From Mycobacterium avium subsp. avium (GTDB lineage: Bacteria; Actinomycetota; Actinomycetes; Mycobacteriales; Mycobacteriaceae): a DNA stretch of 64,000 nucleotides. Under the pieces are notes generated by a model. That model ran no database searches and was not told the origin of the DNA. It saw nothing but the letters and a program-made list of their open reading frames with translations. Below, piece after piece: positions 29,518 through 39,592 of the stretch (position 1 is the first letter of the stretch; every line of letters starts with the position of its first letter). The stretch spans positions 806,001-870,000 of the forward strand of contig NZ_CP046507.1 in NCBI RefSeq assembly GCF_009741445.1, given 5' to 3'. The translations under genes were made by a program, and so were the position numbers.

Positions 29518-31029
29518 ATGAGTGTTGCCGCCAACGCCGAGCTTATGGACTACGACGACGTCATCGCGCGTTTCGATCCGGTGCTCGGGCTCGAGGTGCA
29601 CGTCGAGCTGTCCACGGTGACCAAGATGTTCTGCGGCTGCACCACCGCGTTCGGCGCCGAACCCAACACCCAGGTGTGCCCCGTGTGCCTGGGGCTGCCC
29701 GGCTCGCTGCCGGTGCTCAACCAGGCCGCGGTCGAGTCGGCCATCCGGATCGGGCTGGCACTCAATTGCGAGATCGTGCCCTGGTGCCGGTTCGCCCGGA
29801 AGAACTACTTCTACCCGGACATGCCGAAGAACTACCAGATTTCGCAGTACGACGAGCCCATCGCCATCAACGGCTACCTGGAGGCGCCGCTGGACGACGG
29901 CACCACCTGGCGGGTGGACATCGAACGCGCGCACATGGAGGAGGACACCGGCAAGCTCACCCACATCGGCAGCGAGACGGGCCGCATTCACGGCGCGACG
30001 ACGTCGCTGATCGACTACAACCGTGCCGGTGTGCCGTTGATCGAGATCGTCACCAAACCCATCGTCGGCGCGGGAGAGCGCGCACCGCAGATCGCCCGGG
30101 CGTATGTGACGGCTTTACGAGACCTGTTGCGCGCCTTGGGTGTATCCGACGTCCGGATGGATCAGGGCTCCATGCGCTGCGACGCCAACGTGTCGCTGAA
30201 ACCGATCGGCACCGCCGAGTTCGGAACCCGCACCGAAACCAAGAACGTCAACTCGCTCAAGAGCGTCGAAGTGGCGGTGCGTTACGAAATGCAGCGCCAG
30301 GCCGCGGTTCTGGCCTCGGGCGGCCGGATCACCCAGGAAACCCGCCACTTTCACGAAGCGGGCTACACCAGCCCCGGGCGCGTCAAGGAGACCGCCGAGG
30401 ACTACCGCTACTTCCCCGAGCCCGACCTGGAGCCCGTTGCGCCCAGCCGCGAACTGGTGGAGCGGCTGCGGCTGACCATCCCCGAGCTACCGTGGTTGAG
30501 CCGCAAGCGGATTCAGCAGGAGTGGGGCGTTTCCGACGAGGTGATGCGCGATCTGGTCAACGCCGGCGCGGTGGACCTGGTCATCGAGACCGTCAAGCAC
30601 GGCGCACCCAGTGAGCAGGCCCGCGCCTGGTGGGGAAACTTCTTGGTGCAAAAGGCCAATGAGGCCAACATCGGGCTGGACGAACTGAACATCAGCCCCG
30701 CCCAGGTGGCCGCGGTGATCGCCCTGGTCGACGAGGGCAAACTCTCGAACAAGCTGGCCCGCCAGGTCGTGGAAGGCGTGCTGGCCGGGGAGGGCGAACC
30801 CGACCAGGTGATGAACGCCCGAGGCCTCGAGCTGGTGCGCGACGACTCGGTCACCCAGGCCGCGGTCGACGAGGCGTTGGCCGCCAATCCCGATGTGGCG
30901 GAGAAGATCCGCGGCGGCAAGATCGCGGCGGCCGGCGCGATCGTCGGGGCGGTGATGAAGGCCACCCGCGGGCAGGCCGACGCCGCGCGGGTGCGCGAAC
31001 TGGTGCTGGCCGCCTGCGGCCAAGGCTAG
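29518..31029 (+). CDS. gatB: Glutamyl-tRNA(Gln) amidotransferase subunit B
   Basis: A 503-residue Gat[24 protein letters not shown] opens the kinase-like cradle domain, and the metal/zinc-site cysteines are in FCGC and [34 protein letters not shown] and MRCDANVS are signature blocks. The C-terminal GatB/YqeY helical tail (from about residue 350) binds tRNA. It phosphorylates and amidates the mischarged aminoacyl group with ammonia from GatA. Confidence 0.97.
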
Positions 31030-31119
31030 GCTGAGCACCCGCAGCTCGCCGAGCGTGTGGGAAAAGGCCCACTAATCAACAAATTTCGTACCCAGGGCCC
31101 ACGCTCGACGCGTCGACAG

Positions 31120-32250
31120 TTAGGTCTTGTCGTCGTTGTTGCGCGGGAAGCCGCCGCCCTGCGGGAACAGCGGGAACACCACGTCGTCCAGCTTCTCGGC
31201 GTCCCCGGCCGTCTTGTTGACCGTTGCGCCCCAGACGTTTCCGTCCGGCGACATGCGCAGCGCCCAGGCGTGCGCGTGGGTGTCCTTGCGCACCACGTCG
31301 GGTTCGCCGGTGACCGCGCCGGTGTTCGGCGCCAGCCGCACCGCGACCGTCATCTTGGTGTTGATCAGGTTCACCAGCACGGTCCCGTCCATCGCCGCGC
31401 ACCCGGCCACGCCGGGTTTGTCCGGCCAGGTCCACACCGTGGAGACGTCCGAGGTCTTGGTGATGCGCTGCAACCGGTCCGCCGTCGGGGTGCGGTCGGC
31501 GACGTACAGCGAGCCGTCGACCGGGTCCGTGCACAGGCTGCCGCCGGAGCCGACCCCGGACAGCGCGGTGGTCGGCGGCGCCTGCCCGACGGTGGTGGGC
31601 TGCTCGATGCGCAGCACCTTGCCGGCCAGCGACTTGGGATCGGCGGCCAGCGCGGGATTGCCCGCATCGCCGGTCAGCACCACCAGCGTGGTGGGGCTGG
31701 TGAACATCAGCGCGCCGGTGTTGCCGGTGGCGCCCTTGGGAATCCCGGTCAGGATGTCCTTGGGGATGTCGCCGTCGGCCACCCGGATGACCCGATTGTC
31801 GGTCGGCGTGCTGACGTAGGCGTACATCAGGCGGTCCTGCTGATACGTCGGCGACAGCACGATGTCCATCAACCCGCCGTCCCCGGACGGATCGACCGGG
31901 ATGACCGTCTTCACCTTCGGCTCCGCGCTGACCGAGATCTCTTTGACCGCGCCGGTGGTGCGCTCGGCGACCAGGGCGGTTTTGCTGTCGGGGCCCATGA
32001 TCAGGCCGCTGGTGCTCTCCAGGCAGCCCTGCATCACCCCGGGAGCCGGACAGGCCTTGGGGAACGGGGTGGGCGGCAGCGGCGGCGGCGGGGGAGGCGT
32101 CGAGCTCGGCTGCGGCTTGAGCTCGGGGGCCGTGGTGAACGGCTGCGACTGCGCGTCGTTGAAGCGTGCGCACCCGCTCGTCAGCAGCACGAGGCCGCAC
32201 AGCGCAGCGAGCCCGCGCCGCACCGACCGCCCTGATCGCCCTCCTCGCAT
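31120..32250 (-). CDS. lppZ: Lipoprotein LppZ, sorbosone dehydrogenase-like beta-propeller
   Basis: A 376-residue lipoprotein (Rv3006: 373). The signal from ATG 32250 has basic MRGGRSGRSVRRG, a hydrophobic core and lipobox LLTSGC. A Pro-rich linker (PSSTPPPPPPLPPTP) leads to a six-bladed-propeller domain of the glucose/sorbosone dehydrogenase type (DGGLMDIVLSPTYQQDRLMYAYVS; NTGALMF). No PQQ or sugar substrate is shown for LppZ. It is exposed on the cell envelope and converges with gatB. Confidence 0.92.
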   Translation of the reverse strand: MRGGRSGRSVRRGLAALCGLVLLTSGCARFNDAQSQPFTTAPELKPQPSSTPPPPPPLPPTPFPKACPAPGVMQGCLESTSGLIMGPDSKTALVAERTTGAVKEISVSAEPKVKTVIPVDPSGDGGLMDIVLSPTYQQDRLMYAYVSTPTDNRVIRVADGDIPKDILTGIPKGATGNTGALMFTSPTTLVVLTGDAGNPALAADPKSLAGKVLRIEQPTTVGQAPPTTALSGVGSGGSLCTDPVDGSLYVADRTPTADRLQRITKTSDVSTVWTWPDKPGVAGCAAMDGTVLVNLINTKMTVAVRLAPNTGAVTGEPDVVRKDTHAHAWALRMSPDGNVWGATVNKTAGDAEKLDDVVFPLFPQGGGFPRNNDDKT

Positions 32251-32468
32251 GACCGTCAGGCTACGGACATTGCCGACCCCGCCGCCACACGCGTCCCGCA
32301 TGTCCGGCCCCGAAAGCGGCATTGAGAGCGCGTTCGGCCCGCCCGGCACCGGCCCTCAAAACGGGCCGGCGGGCCGATTTCGGGCCCCGGCGGGCCCATT
32401 TGGCGGGCAAACCGCCGATTGCCTGGCGAAAGCGCCGCTCAAATCCCCAATTCGGGGCCAACTGCCCT

Positions 32469-32474
32469 TACCCT
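32469..32474 (+). promoter_or_regulatory. -10 element of the doxX-like gene
   Basis: TACCCT matches TANNNT 7 nt before GTG 32482, supporting that start codon and a leaderless transcript. Confidence 0.45.
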
Positions 32475-32481
32475 GACACCC

Positions 32482-33339
32482 GTGACCAGTCAACCGAATG
32501 ACGCACATTGGCAGCGGCCCGGCGAATCCCCGGAGCCAACCCCGGGACGCCCCGCCTCGGCACGGCTGGTCGATCCCGAAGATGACCTGACCCCGGTCGG
32601 ATACCCCGGCGACTTCAATCCGTCCACCGGGACCACCACCGTCATCCCCTACGGCGGCGCCGCAGCGGTCGCCGGCTCCGGGGCCGCGGGCTACCACCTG
32701 CTCGAACAGCAGGAGCCGTTGCCCTACGTCCAGCCGCATTCGGCGGCCCGGCACGCGGCCCCCGAGCCCACCGACGACGACGACGAGCACCACGACCGGT
32801 TGCTCGACGTCGGCCGGCGCGGAACCCAGCACCTGGGTTTGCTGGTGTTGCGGGCCGGGCTGGGCGTGGTGCTGGGCGCCCACGGGCTGCAGAAGCTGTT
32901 CGGCTGGTGGGGCGGCTCGGGCGTGACGGGACTCCGGAACTCACTGTCCGACGTCGGCTACCAGCACGCCGACATCCTGGCCTACGTCAGTGCCGGCGGC
33001 GAGCTGGTGGCCGGGGTGCTGCTGGTGCTGGGCCTGTTCACCCCGCTGGCCGCGGCGGGCGCGCTGGCGTTCTTGATCAACGGCCTGTTGGCGACGATCT
33101 CGGCGCGGCCGCACGCGCACACCTTCTCGTTCTTCCTGCCCCAGGGGCACGAATACCAGATCACCCTCATCGTGATGGCGACCGCGGTCATCCTGTGCGG
33201 ACCGGGCCGCTACGGCCTGGACGCGCGGCGCGGCTGGGCGCACCGGCCCTTCATCGGGTCGTTCGTCGCCCTGCTGGCCGGCATCGCCGCCGGTGTCGGG
33301 GTGTGGGTGGCGCTCAACGGCGTGAATCCGATCGGCTGA
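32482..33339 (+). CDS. DoxX-family membrane protein (Rv3005c-like)
   Basis: A 285-residue protein. The first ~105 residues are a hydrophilic, Pro/Asp-rich cytoplasmic-type segment. Four membrane helices follow, starting with LGLLVLRAGLGVVLGAHGLQKLFGWWGG, the DoxX signature. In M. tuberculosis the homologue Rv3005c forms a membrane oxidoreductase complex with SodA and the thiosulfate sulfurtransferase SseA that protects against oxidative stress; neither partner gene is in this window. The GTG at 32482 is favoured by a correctly spaced -10. Confidence 0.9.
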   Translation: MTSQPNDAHWQRPGESPEPTPGRPASARLVDPEDDLTPVGYPGDFNPSTGTTTVIPYGGAAAVAGSGAAGYHLLEQQEPLPYVQPHSAARHAAPEPTDDDDEHHDRLLDVGRRGTQHLGLLVLRAGLGVVLGAHGLQKLFGWWGGSGVTGLRNSLSDVGYQHADILAYVSAGGELVAGVLLVLGLFTPLAAAGALAFLINGLLATISARPHAHTFSFFLPQGHEYQITLIVMATAVILCGPGRYGLDARRGWAHRPFIGSFVALLAGIAAGVGVWVALNGVNPIG

Positions 33340-33357
33340 GCGGCGTTTTCACCGGTT

Positions 33358-33771
33358 TCACTGGTACGGGTTGGGCACCCGGCCGGCGCTGGCCCGGGTC
33401 AGCTCCGGCAGCGTCGCGAACGTGACCGCCGGCAGGCGCAGCTCGTCGCCGCTTTTCAGGCGGGCGCGCGCCCAGGAACCACGATGGAAACGCAGCCCGT
33501 CGATGTCGTCCCAGCGCACCGTCCGGCTGTCCAGCAGCGTGCGCACGGTCACGCCGTGATCGTCGGCGACGGTCCGCAACCGCACGATCAGCGCCGAAAG
33601 CAGCACCGGCAGCAGCAGCAACGGCGCCGACGGCGGCCAGAGCATCACCGGTATCAGCAGGCCCAAGGTCAAAAACCCGACGGCCAGGTGCGCGACGGGT
33701 GACACCTTGATCACCACCGGGGCCGCAGCGGGCGGTGGGGACGGTACTGGGGACGACGAACCACGGGCCAC
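33358..33771 (-). CDS. cfp6: Membrane protein with PH-like domain, CFP6 family (Rv3004)
   Basis: A 137-residue protein in this start (GTG 33771). Other GTG codons 18-22 codons downstream would bring it nearer the 112 residues of M. tuberculosis Cfp6. Two closely spaced hydrophobic helices (HLAVGFLTLGLLIPVMLW, SAPLLLLPVLLSALIV) precede a bacterial PH-like domain with HGVTVRTLLDSRTVRWDDIDGLRF. Cfp6 was named as a culture-filtrate antigen. It converges with the doxX-like gene (18 bp apart). Confidence 0.8.
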   Translation of the reverse strand: MARGSSSPVPSPPPAAAPVVIKVSPVAHLAVGFLTLGLLIPVMLWPPSAPLLLLPVLLSALIVRLRTVADDHGVTVRTLLDSRTVRWDDIDGLRFHRGSWARARLKSGDELRLPAVTFATLPELTRASAGRVPNPYQ

Positions 33772-33842
33772 CCGACCATCATTTCACCCTGAGCAGCGGG
33801 GCGCCCACGGCCACGGATTTGACTGCTGAGCTGTGCGAAGAC

Positions 33843-33848
33843 TACCGT
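33843..33848 (+). promoter_or_regulatory. -10 element of the ilvBNC leader transcript
   Basis: TACCGT fits TANNNT and is 8 nt before the ATG of the leader peptide (33857), so transcription is expected to start at or next to that ATG. Confidence 0.5.
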
Positions 33849-33856
33849 CGAGCGCT

Positions 33857-33913
33857 ATGGATACCGCCGGAAAGCCCGGGATGCTCGTAGTAATTAGGCG
33901 CGTTGGTGCCTGA
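33857..33913 (+). CDS. ilvL: ilvB leader peptide (18 residues)
   Basis: A short frame encodes MDTAGKPGMLVVIRRVGA and then TGA. The run Leu-Val-Val-Ile followed by Val places branched-chain codons just ahead of an RNA hairpin, as in transcription attenuators of amino acid operons. The ATG at 33857 suits leaderless translation. An inner ATG at 33881 with GGAAAG upstream would make a 10-residue peptide carrying the same codons. The frame is far too short for standard gene prediction. Confidence 0.7.
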   Translation: MDTAGKPGMLVVIRRVGA

Positions 33914-33991
33914 GTTGCCCGTCAGCATGTGAAGCAATCCAGCACCAACGCGCAACCCTCGTGCAGCACAAGCTGTCGGGGGTTTTTTGTT
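33898..33991 (+). terminator. Attenuator upstream of ilvB: paired stems and intrinsic terminator
   Basis: GCGCGTTGGTGC (33898-33909, inside the leader-peptide frame) pairs perfectly with GCACCAACGCGC (33942-33953). Directly after it AACCCTCG (33954-33961) pairs with CGGGGGTT (33977-33984), with an inner CAGC/GCTG extension, and a T6 tract follows (33983-33988): an intrinsic terminator. GAGTTGC (33912-33918) can also pair with GCAACCCTC (33952-33960), which would break the terminator. Ribosome stalling on the Leu/Val/Ile codons would choose between these folds. Confidence 0.7.
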
Positions 33992-34031
33992 GCCCCGCGA
34001 GACTCCCAGAGTGAATAAGGACTGATCGACA

Positions 34032-35899
34032 GTGAGCGCTCCCACCAGGCGGCCCGCCCCCGACGCACCCGGCGCTGCCGGCATCGCCCCGGCCCCGCCG
34101 GCCCCGGCCGCGAAGCCCGCCGCCGGCAAGCCGAAACGCATTGGGCCCGAACAAGTTACCGGCGCGCAATCGGTGATCCGATCGCTGGAGGAGCTCGGCG
34201 TCGAGGTGATCTTCGGCATTCCCGGCGGCGCGGTGCTGCCGGTCTATGACCCGCTGTTCGACTCCAAGAAGCTGCGGCACGTGCTGGTCCGCCACGAGCA
34301 GGGCGCCGGTCACGCCGCCAGCGGCTACGCGCACGCCACCGGCAAGGTCGGTGTCTGCATGGCCACCTCCGGTCCGGGCGCCACCAACCTGGTCACGGCG
34401 TTGGCCGATGCCCAGATGGACTCGATCCCCGTCGTCGCCGTCACCGGCCAGGTGGGACGCACGCTGATCGGCACCGACGCCTTCCAGGAGGCCGACATCT
34501 CCGGCATCACCATGCCGATCACCAAGCACAACTTCCTGGTCCGCTCCGGCAACGAAATCCCGCAGGTGCTTGCCGAGGCGTTCCACATCGCCGCCTCCGG
34601 CCGCCCCGGCGCGGTGCTCGTCGACATCCCCAAGGACGTGCTGCAGGGCCAGTGCACGTTCAGCTGGCCGCCGCGCATCCACCTGCCCGGGTACAAGCCG
34701 ACCACCAAACCGCACAGCCGGCAGATCCGGGAAGCCGCCAAGCTGATCGCGGCCGCCCGCAAACCGGTGCTGTACGTAGGCGGCGGTGTCATCCGCGGGG
34801 AGGCCAGCGAGCAGCTGCGCGAACTGGCCGAGCTGACCGGCATCCCGGTGGTGACCACGCTGATGGCCCGCGGCGCGTTCCCGGACAGCCACCGTCAGCA
34901 CCTGGGCATGCCCGGGATGCACGGCACCGTCGCGGCGGTGGCGGCCCTGCAGCGCAGCGACCTGCTGATCGCGCTGGGTACGCGGTTCGATGACCGGGTG
35001 ACCGGCAAGCTGGACACCTTCGCCCCGGAAGCCAAGGTCATCCACGCCGACATCGACCCGGCCGAGATCGGCAAGAACCGGCATGCCGACGTGCCGATCG
35101 TCGGCGACGTCAAGGCCGTCATCGCCGAACTGGTCGAGATGCTGCGCCACGACGGGGCGCCCGGCAATCTCGACATCGCCGACTGGTGGGCCTACCTCGA
35201 CGACGTCCAGTCCACCTATCCGCTGAGCTACGGCCCGCAGAGCGACGGCAGCCTCGGGCCCGAGTACGTCATCGAGAAGCTGGGCCAGATCGCCGGGCCG
35301 GACGCCCTGTACGTGGCGGGCGTGGGTCAGCATCAGATGTGGGCGGCCCAATTCATCTCCTACGAGAAGCCGCGCACCTGGCTCAATTCCGGCGGCCTGG
35401 GCACCATGGGGTTCGCCATTCCGGCCGCGATGGGCGCCAAGATGGGCCGTCCGGAGGCCGAGGTGTGGGCGATCGACGGCGACGGTTGTTTCCAGATGAC
35501 CAACCAGGAGCTGGCCACCTGCGCCGTCGAGGGCATCCCGATCAAGGTGGCGCTGATCAACAACGGCAACCTGGGCATGGTGCGCCAGTGGCAGACCCTG
35601 TTCTACGAAGAGCGGTATTCGCAAACGGATCTGGCCACCCACTCGCACCGCATCCCGGACTTCGTCAAGCTCGCCGAGGCGCTGGGCTGCGTCGGATTGC
35701 GTTGCGAGCGTGAGGAAGACGTCGTCGACGTGATCAACGCTGCCCGGGCGATCAACGACCGGCCGGTGGTGATCGACTTCATCGTCGGCGCCGACGCGCA
35801 GGTGTGGCCGATGGTGGCCGCCGGCACCAGCAACGACGAGATCCAGGCCGCCCGCGGGATCCGCCCGCTGTTCGACGACGAGACCGAAGGGCACGCCTG

Positions 35900-35900
<1 letters not shown>
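34032..35900 (+). CDS. ilvB: Acetolactate synthase large (catalytic) subunit
   Basis: A 622-residue ThDP enzyme (Rv3003c, IlvB1: 618). After an Ala/Pro-rich ~35-residue N-terminus comes the Pyr domain with the catalytic Glu in [19 protein letters not shown] central FAD-binding domain follows ([11 protein letters not shown]), and the PP domain carries [16 protein letters not shown] for Mg-ThDP. It makes acetolactate or acetohydroxybutyrate in Val, Leu and Ile synthesis. It is first in ilvB-ilvN-ilvC and lies behind the attenuator. Its stop overlaps the ilvN start. Confidence 0.97.
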
Positions 35901-37470
<1,570 letters not shown>

Positions 37471-37484
37471 CGCTTTCGTCGACC

Positions 37485-37530
37485 GTCACGCTGGCGTGAC
37501 ACTCGGTCACCGGTGTCACGCTGGCGTGAC
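37485..37530. repeat. Two exact copies of palindrome GTCACGCTGGCGTGAC, 30 bp apart
   Basis: The 16-mer occurs at 37485-37500 and 37515-37530, each able to form a hairpin (7-bp arms GTCACGC/GCGTGAC). It fills the gap between convergent ilvC and wrbA. The same unit and period occur at 59367-59443, and degenerate copies at 25330-25375. Confidence 0.85.
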
Positions 37531-37539
37531 GTTCGTCAG

Positions 37540-38139
37540 CTAGGAAGCCAGCCGTCCCGCCGTCTCGACCACCCGGCGGGCCAGATGGTCGAGGGCGTTC
37601 GCGGTGGGCTCGTCGAACTCGTGGATGTTGTCGTGGGTGGTGACCAGGCTTGCCCCGTACGGGTTGCCGTCGACGAACTTGGACGGATCGGTGTAGCCCG
37701 GCGCCACGATGATGCCCCCGAAATGCATCAGCGTGATGTACAGCGACAGCAGCGTGGTTTCCTGGCCGCCGTGCAGGGTGTTGGACGAGGTGAACGCCGC
37801 ATACACCTTGTCGGCGAGCTTGCCTTGCGCCCACAGTCCGCCCAGCGAGTCGAGAAACGCGCGCAGTTGCGCGGCGGGCGAGCCGAAGCGGGTCGGGGAG
37901 CCGAAGATCACCGCGTCGGCCCAGACGATGTCGTCGCCGGTGGCCGCCGGAAGGTCTTTCGTCGCTTGGTAATTGGCCGTCCAGGCCGGATTGTGGGCGA
38001 ACGATTCCGGGTCCTGGGTTTCGGCGACGTGCCGCAGCCGGACCTGCGCCCCGGCCGACTCGGCGGCCGCGGCGACGCGTCGCGCCATCGTGGTGCCATG
38101 TCCGGTGGCCGAGTAGTAGATGATCGCGAGTTTGGTCAT
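37540..38139 (-). CDS. wrbA: WrbA-type NAD(P)H:quinone oxidoreductase (flavodoxin fold)
   Basis: A 199-residue flavodoxin-like protein: LAIIYYSATGHGTTMARRVAA is the FMN phosphate loop, IFGSPTRFGSPAAQLRAFLDS and TSSNTLHGGQETTLLSL the WrbA signature. It reduces quinones by two electrons and so limits oxidative stress. Its ATG overlaps the stop of the upstream phytoene-desaturase-like gene by 4 bp (ATGA), so the two flavoenzymes are expressed together. I recall no wrbA at this position in M. tuberculosis. Confidence 0.9.
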   Translation of the reverse strand: MTKLAIIYYSATGHGTTMARRVAAAAESAGAQVRLRHVAETQDPESFAHNPAWTANYQATKDLPAATGDDIVWADAVIFGSPTRFGSPAAQLRAFLDSLGGLWAQGKLADKVYAAFTSSNTLHGGQETTLLSLYITLMHFGGIIVAPGYTDPSKFVDGNPYGASLVTTHDNIHEFDEPTANALDHLARRVVETAGRLAS

Positions 38140-39563
38140 GGAGCCAGCCTAGGCATGTCGAGGCCGAACTCGCGGCGCAACAGCGTGCGGGCGGCGTAGT
38201 AGCCGGCCATGCCGTGCACGCCCCCGCCGGGCGGGGTGGCCGCGGAGCACAGATACACCTTGGGAATCGGTGTGCTCCAAGGGTTTACCCGTGGCGTGGG
38301 CCCCGCGATCGCCCGCCACGCGGAGTTGCCGCCGATCCCGATGTCGCCGCCCACGTAGTTGGCGTTGTGATCGCACAACCGGGCGGCCGGTATCGCGCGC
38401 GCCGCGACCACGACGTCGTGGAAACCGGGCGCGAACCGCTCGACCACCGCGGTGACGGCCTCGGTGGCGTCGAGTGTGGACCCCGCCGGCACGTGGGCGT
38501 AGGTCCAGAACGGGCGACGGCCGGCGGCGTCGATGCGGCCGGGGTCGGCGACGTGCGGGGAGGCGGCCAGCACCATCGGCCACTGCGCGTGCCGGCCGGC
38601 GGCGATGTCGGCTTCGGCGCGGGCCATCTGCTCCCGGGTGCCGCCCAGGTGCAGGGTGGGGGCCTGCCGCAGCCGCGGGTCCGACCACGGGATCTCGTCG
38701 GAAAGCACGAAGTCGACCTTCGCGACGCCGGGCCCAAAGGTGTAGCGCTGCAACGCTTTCGCGTACCGGGGTGGCAGAGCGTCACCGTAGATCCGCAGCA
38801 GGGCGGTCGGCGCTGTGTCGTAGGCGACCACACCGCCCGGAGGTTTGGTGACCTCGGCGCCCGCGGTGAGTTCGCCGCCGTGCGCGCGCAGGTCGGCGAT
38901 CAGCGCGTCGGTGATCGCCTGGCTGCCGCCGACCGGGATCGGCCAGCCGACCGAATGCGCCAGCGTGGCCAGCATCAACCCGGCGCCGGCCGCCGTCAAC
39001 GACGGCATCCGCGAAATGATATGGGCGGCAACGCCGGTGAACAGCGCGCGGGCGTCCTCGCCGGCCAGCGTCCCCCAGGCGGGCGTGCCCTGGGCGAGCA
39101 TCCGCAGCCCGAGCCGCAACGCCGACGTCGGCGAGTTCGGCAGCGAACGCTTGTCGCCCAGCAGCAGGGCCACCACGTCCTCGGAGCGGGCGACCAACGG
39201 GCCGAGCAACCGCCGGAAGGACGCGCCGTGCTCCAGTTCGGCGCAGGTGCGGTCCAGATCGCGGTAGGCGATCGCCGCCGGGCGGCCCGGCAGCGGGTTG
39301 GCGTAGGAGATCTCCGGCACCGCCAGTTGCACGCCGCGGGCGGGCAGGTCGAACTCGGCGAAGAACGGCGAGGCCAGTGCCAGCGGATGCACCGCCGAGC
39401 AGATGTCGTGCAAAACTCCCGCTGAGTCGGGGTCGGCCGCGGTGCGCGCGCCGCCACCGAAGGTCGGTTGAGCTTCCACGACCTGCACTTTCAGGCCGGC
39501 CCGGGCGCAGATGAGCGCAGCGGTCAGCCCGTTGGGTCCGCTGCCGACGATGGTGACGTCCAC
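38136..39563 (-). CDS. Phytoene-desaturase-like FAD oxidoreductase (Rv2997-like)
   Basis: A 475-residue NAD(P)/FAD-binding amine-oxidase-type protein (Rv2997: 480). The N-terminal dinucleotide motif is VTIVGSGPNGLTAALICARAGL, followed by VEAQPTFGGGARTA. The C-terminal FAD block reads VYLCSAATPPGGGVHGMAGYYAARTLLR. Substrate not known; carotenoid-like desaturases and other hydrophobic-substrate oxidoreductases share this form. It is first in a two-gene leftward unit with wrbA. Confidence 0.88.
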   Translation of the reverse strand: MDVTIVGSGPNGLTAALICARAGLKVQVVEAQPTFGGGARTAADPDSAGVLHDICSAVHPLALASPFFAEFDLPARGVQLAVPEISYANPLPGRPAAIAYRDLDRTCAELEHGASFRRLLGPLVARSEDVVALLLGDKRSLPNSPTSALRLGLRMLAQGTPAWGTLAGEDARALFTGVAAHIISRMPSLTAAGAGLMLATLAHSVGWPIPVGGSQAITDALIADLRAHGGELTAGAEVTKPPGGVVAYDTAPTALLRIYGDALPPRYAKALQRYTFGPGVAKVDFVLSDEIPWSDPRLRQAPTLHLGGTREQMARAEADIAAGRHAQWPMVLAASPHVADPGRIDAAGRRPFWTYAHVPAGSTLDATEAVTAVVERFAPGFHDVVVAARAIPAARLCDHNANYVGGDIGIGGNSAWRAIAGPTPRVNPWSTPIPKVYLCSAATPPGGGVHGMAGYYAARTLLRREFGLDMPRLAP

Positions 39564-39580
39564 CCGTCAATTACAGCCGA

Positions 39581-39586
39581 TAGGCT
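39581..39586 (+). promoter_or_regulatory. -10 element of serA, leaderless type
   Basis: TAGGCT fits TANNNT and ends 6 nt before GTG 39593. The divergent oxidoreductase starts only 30 bp away, so the serA promoter overlaps its 5' region. Confidence 0.5.
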
Positions 39587-39592
39587 GGCCGG

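Noticed and set aside
33894..35894. A 666-codon open frame opposite ilvB
   Set aside because: Shadow of ilvB and its leader; no start signal or family motif.
37485..37530. Palindromic repeats as a possible CRISPR array
   Set aside because: Only 2-3 units of 16 bp with 14-15 bp gaps, at several sites, and no cas genes in the window.
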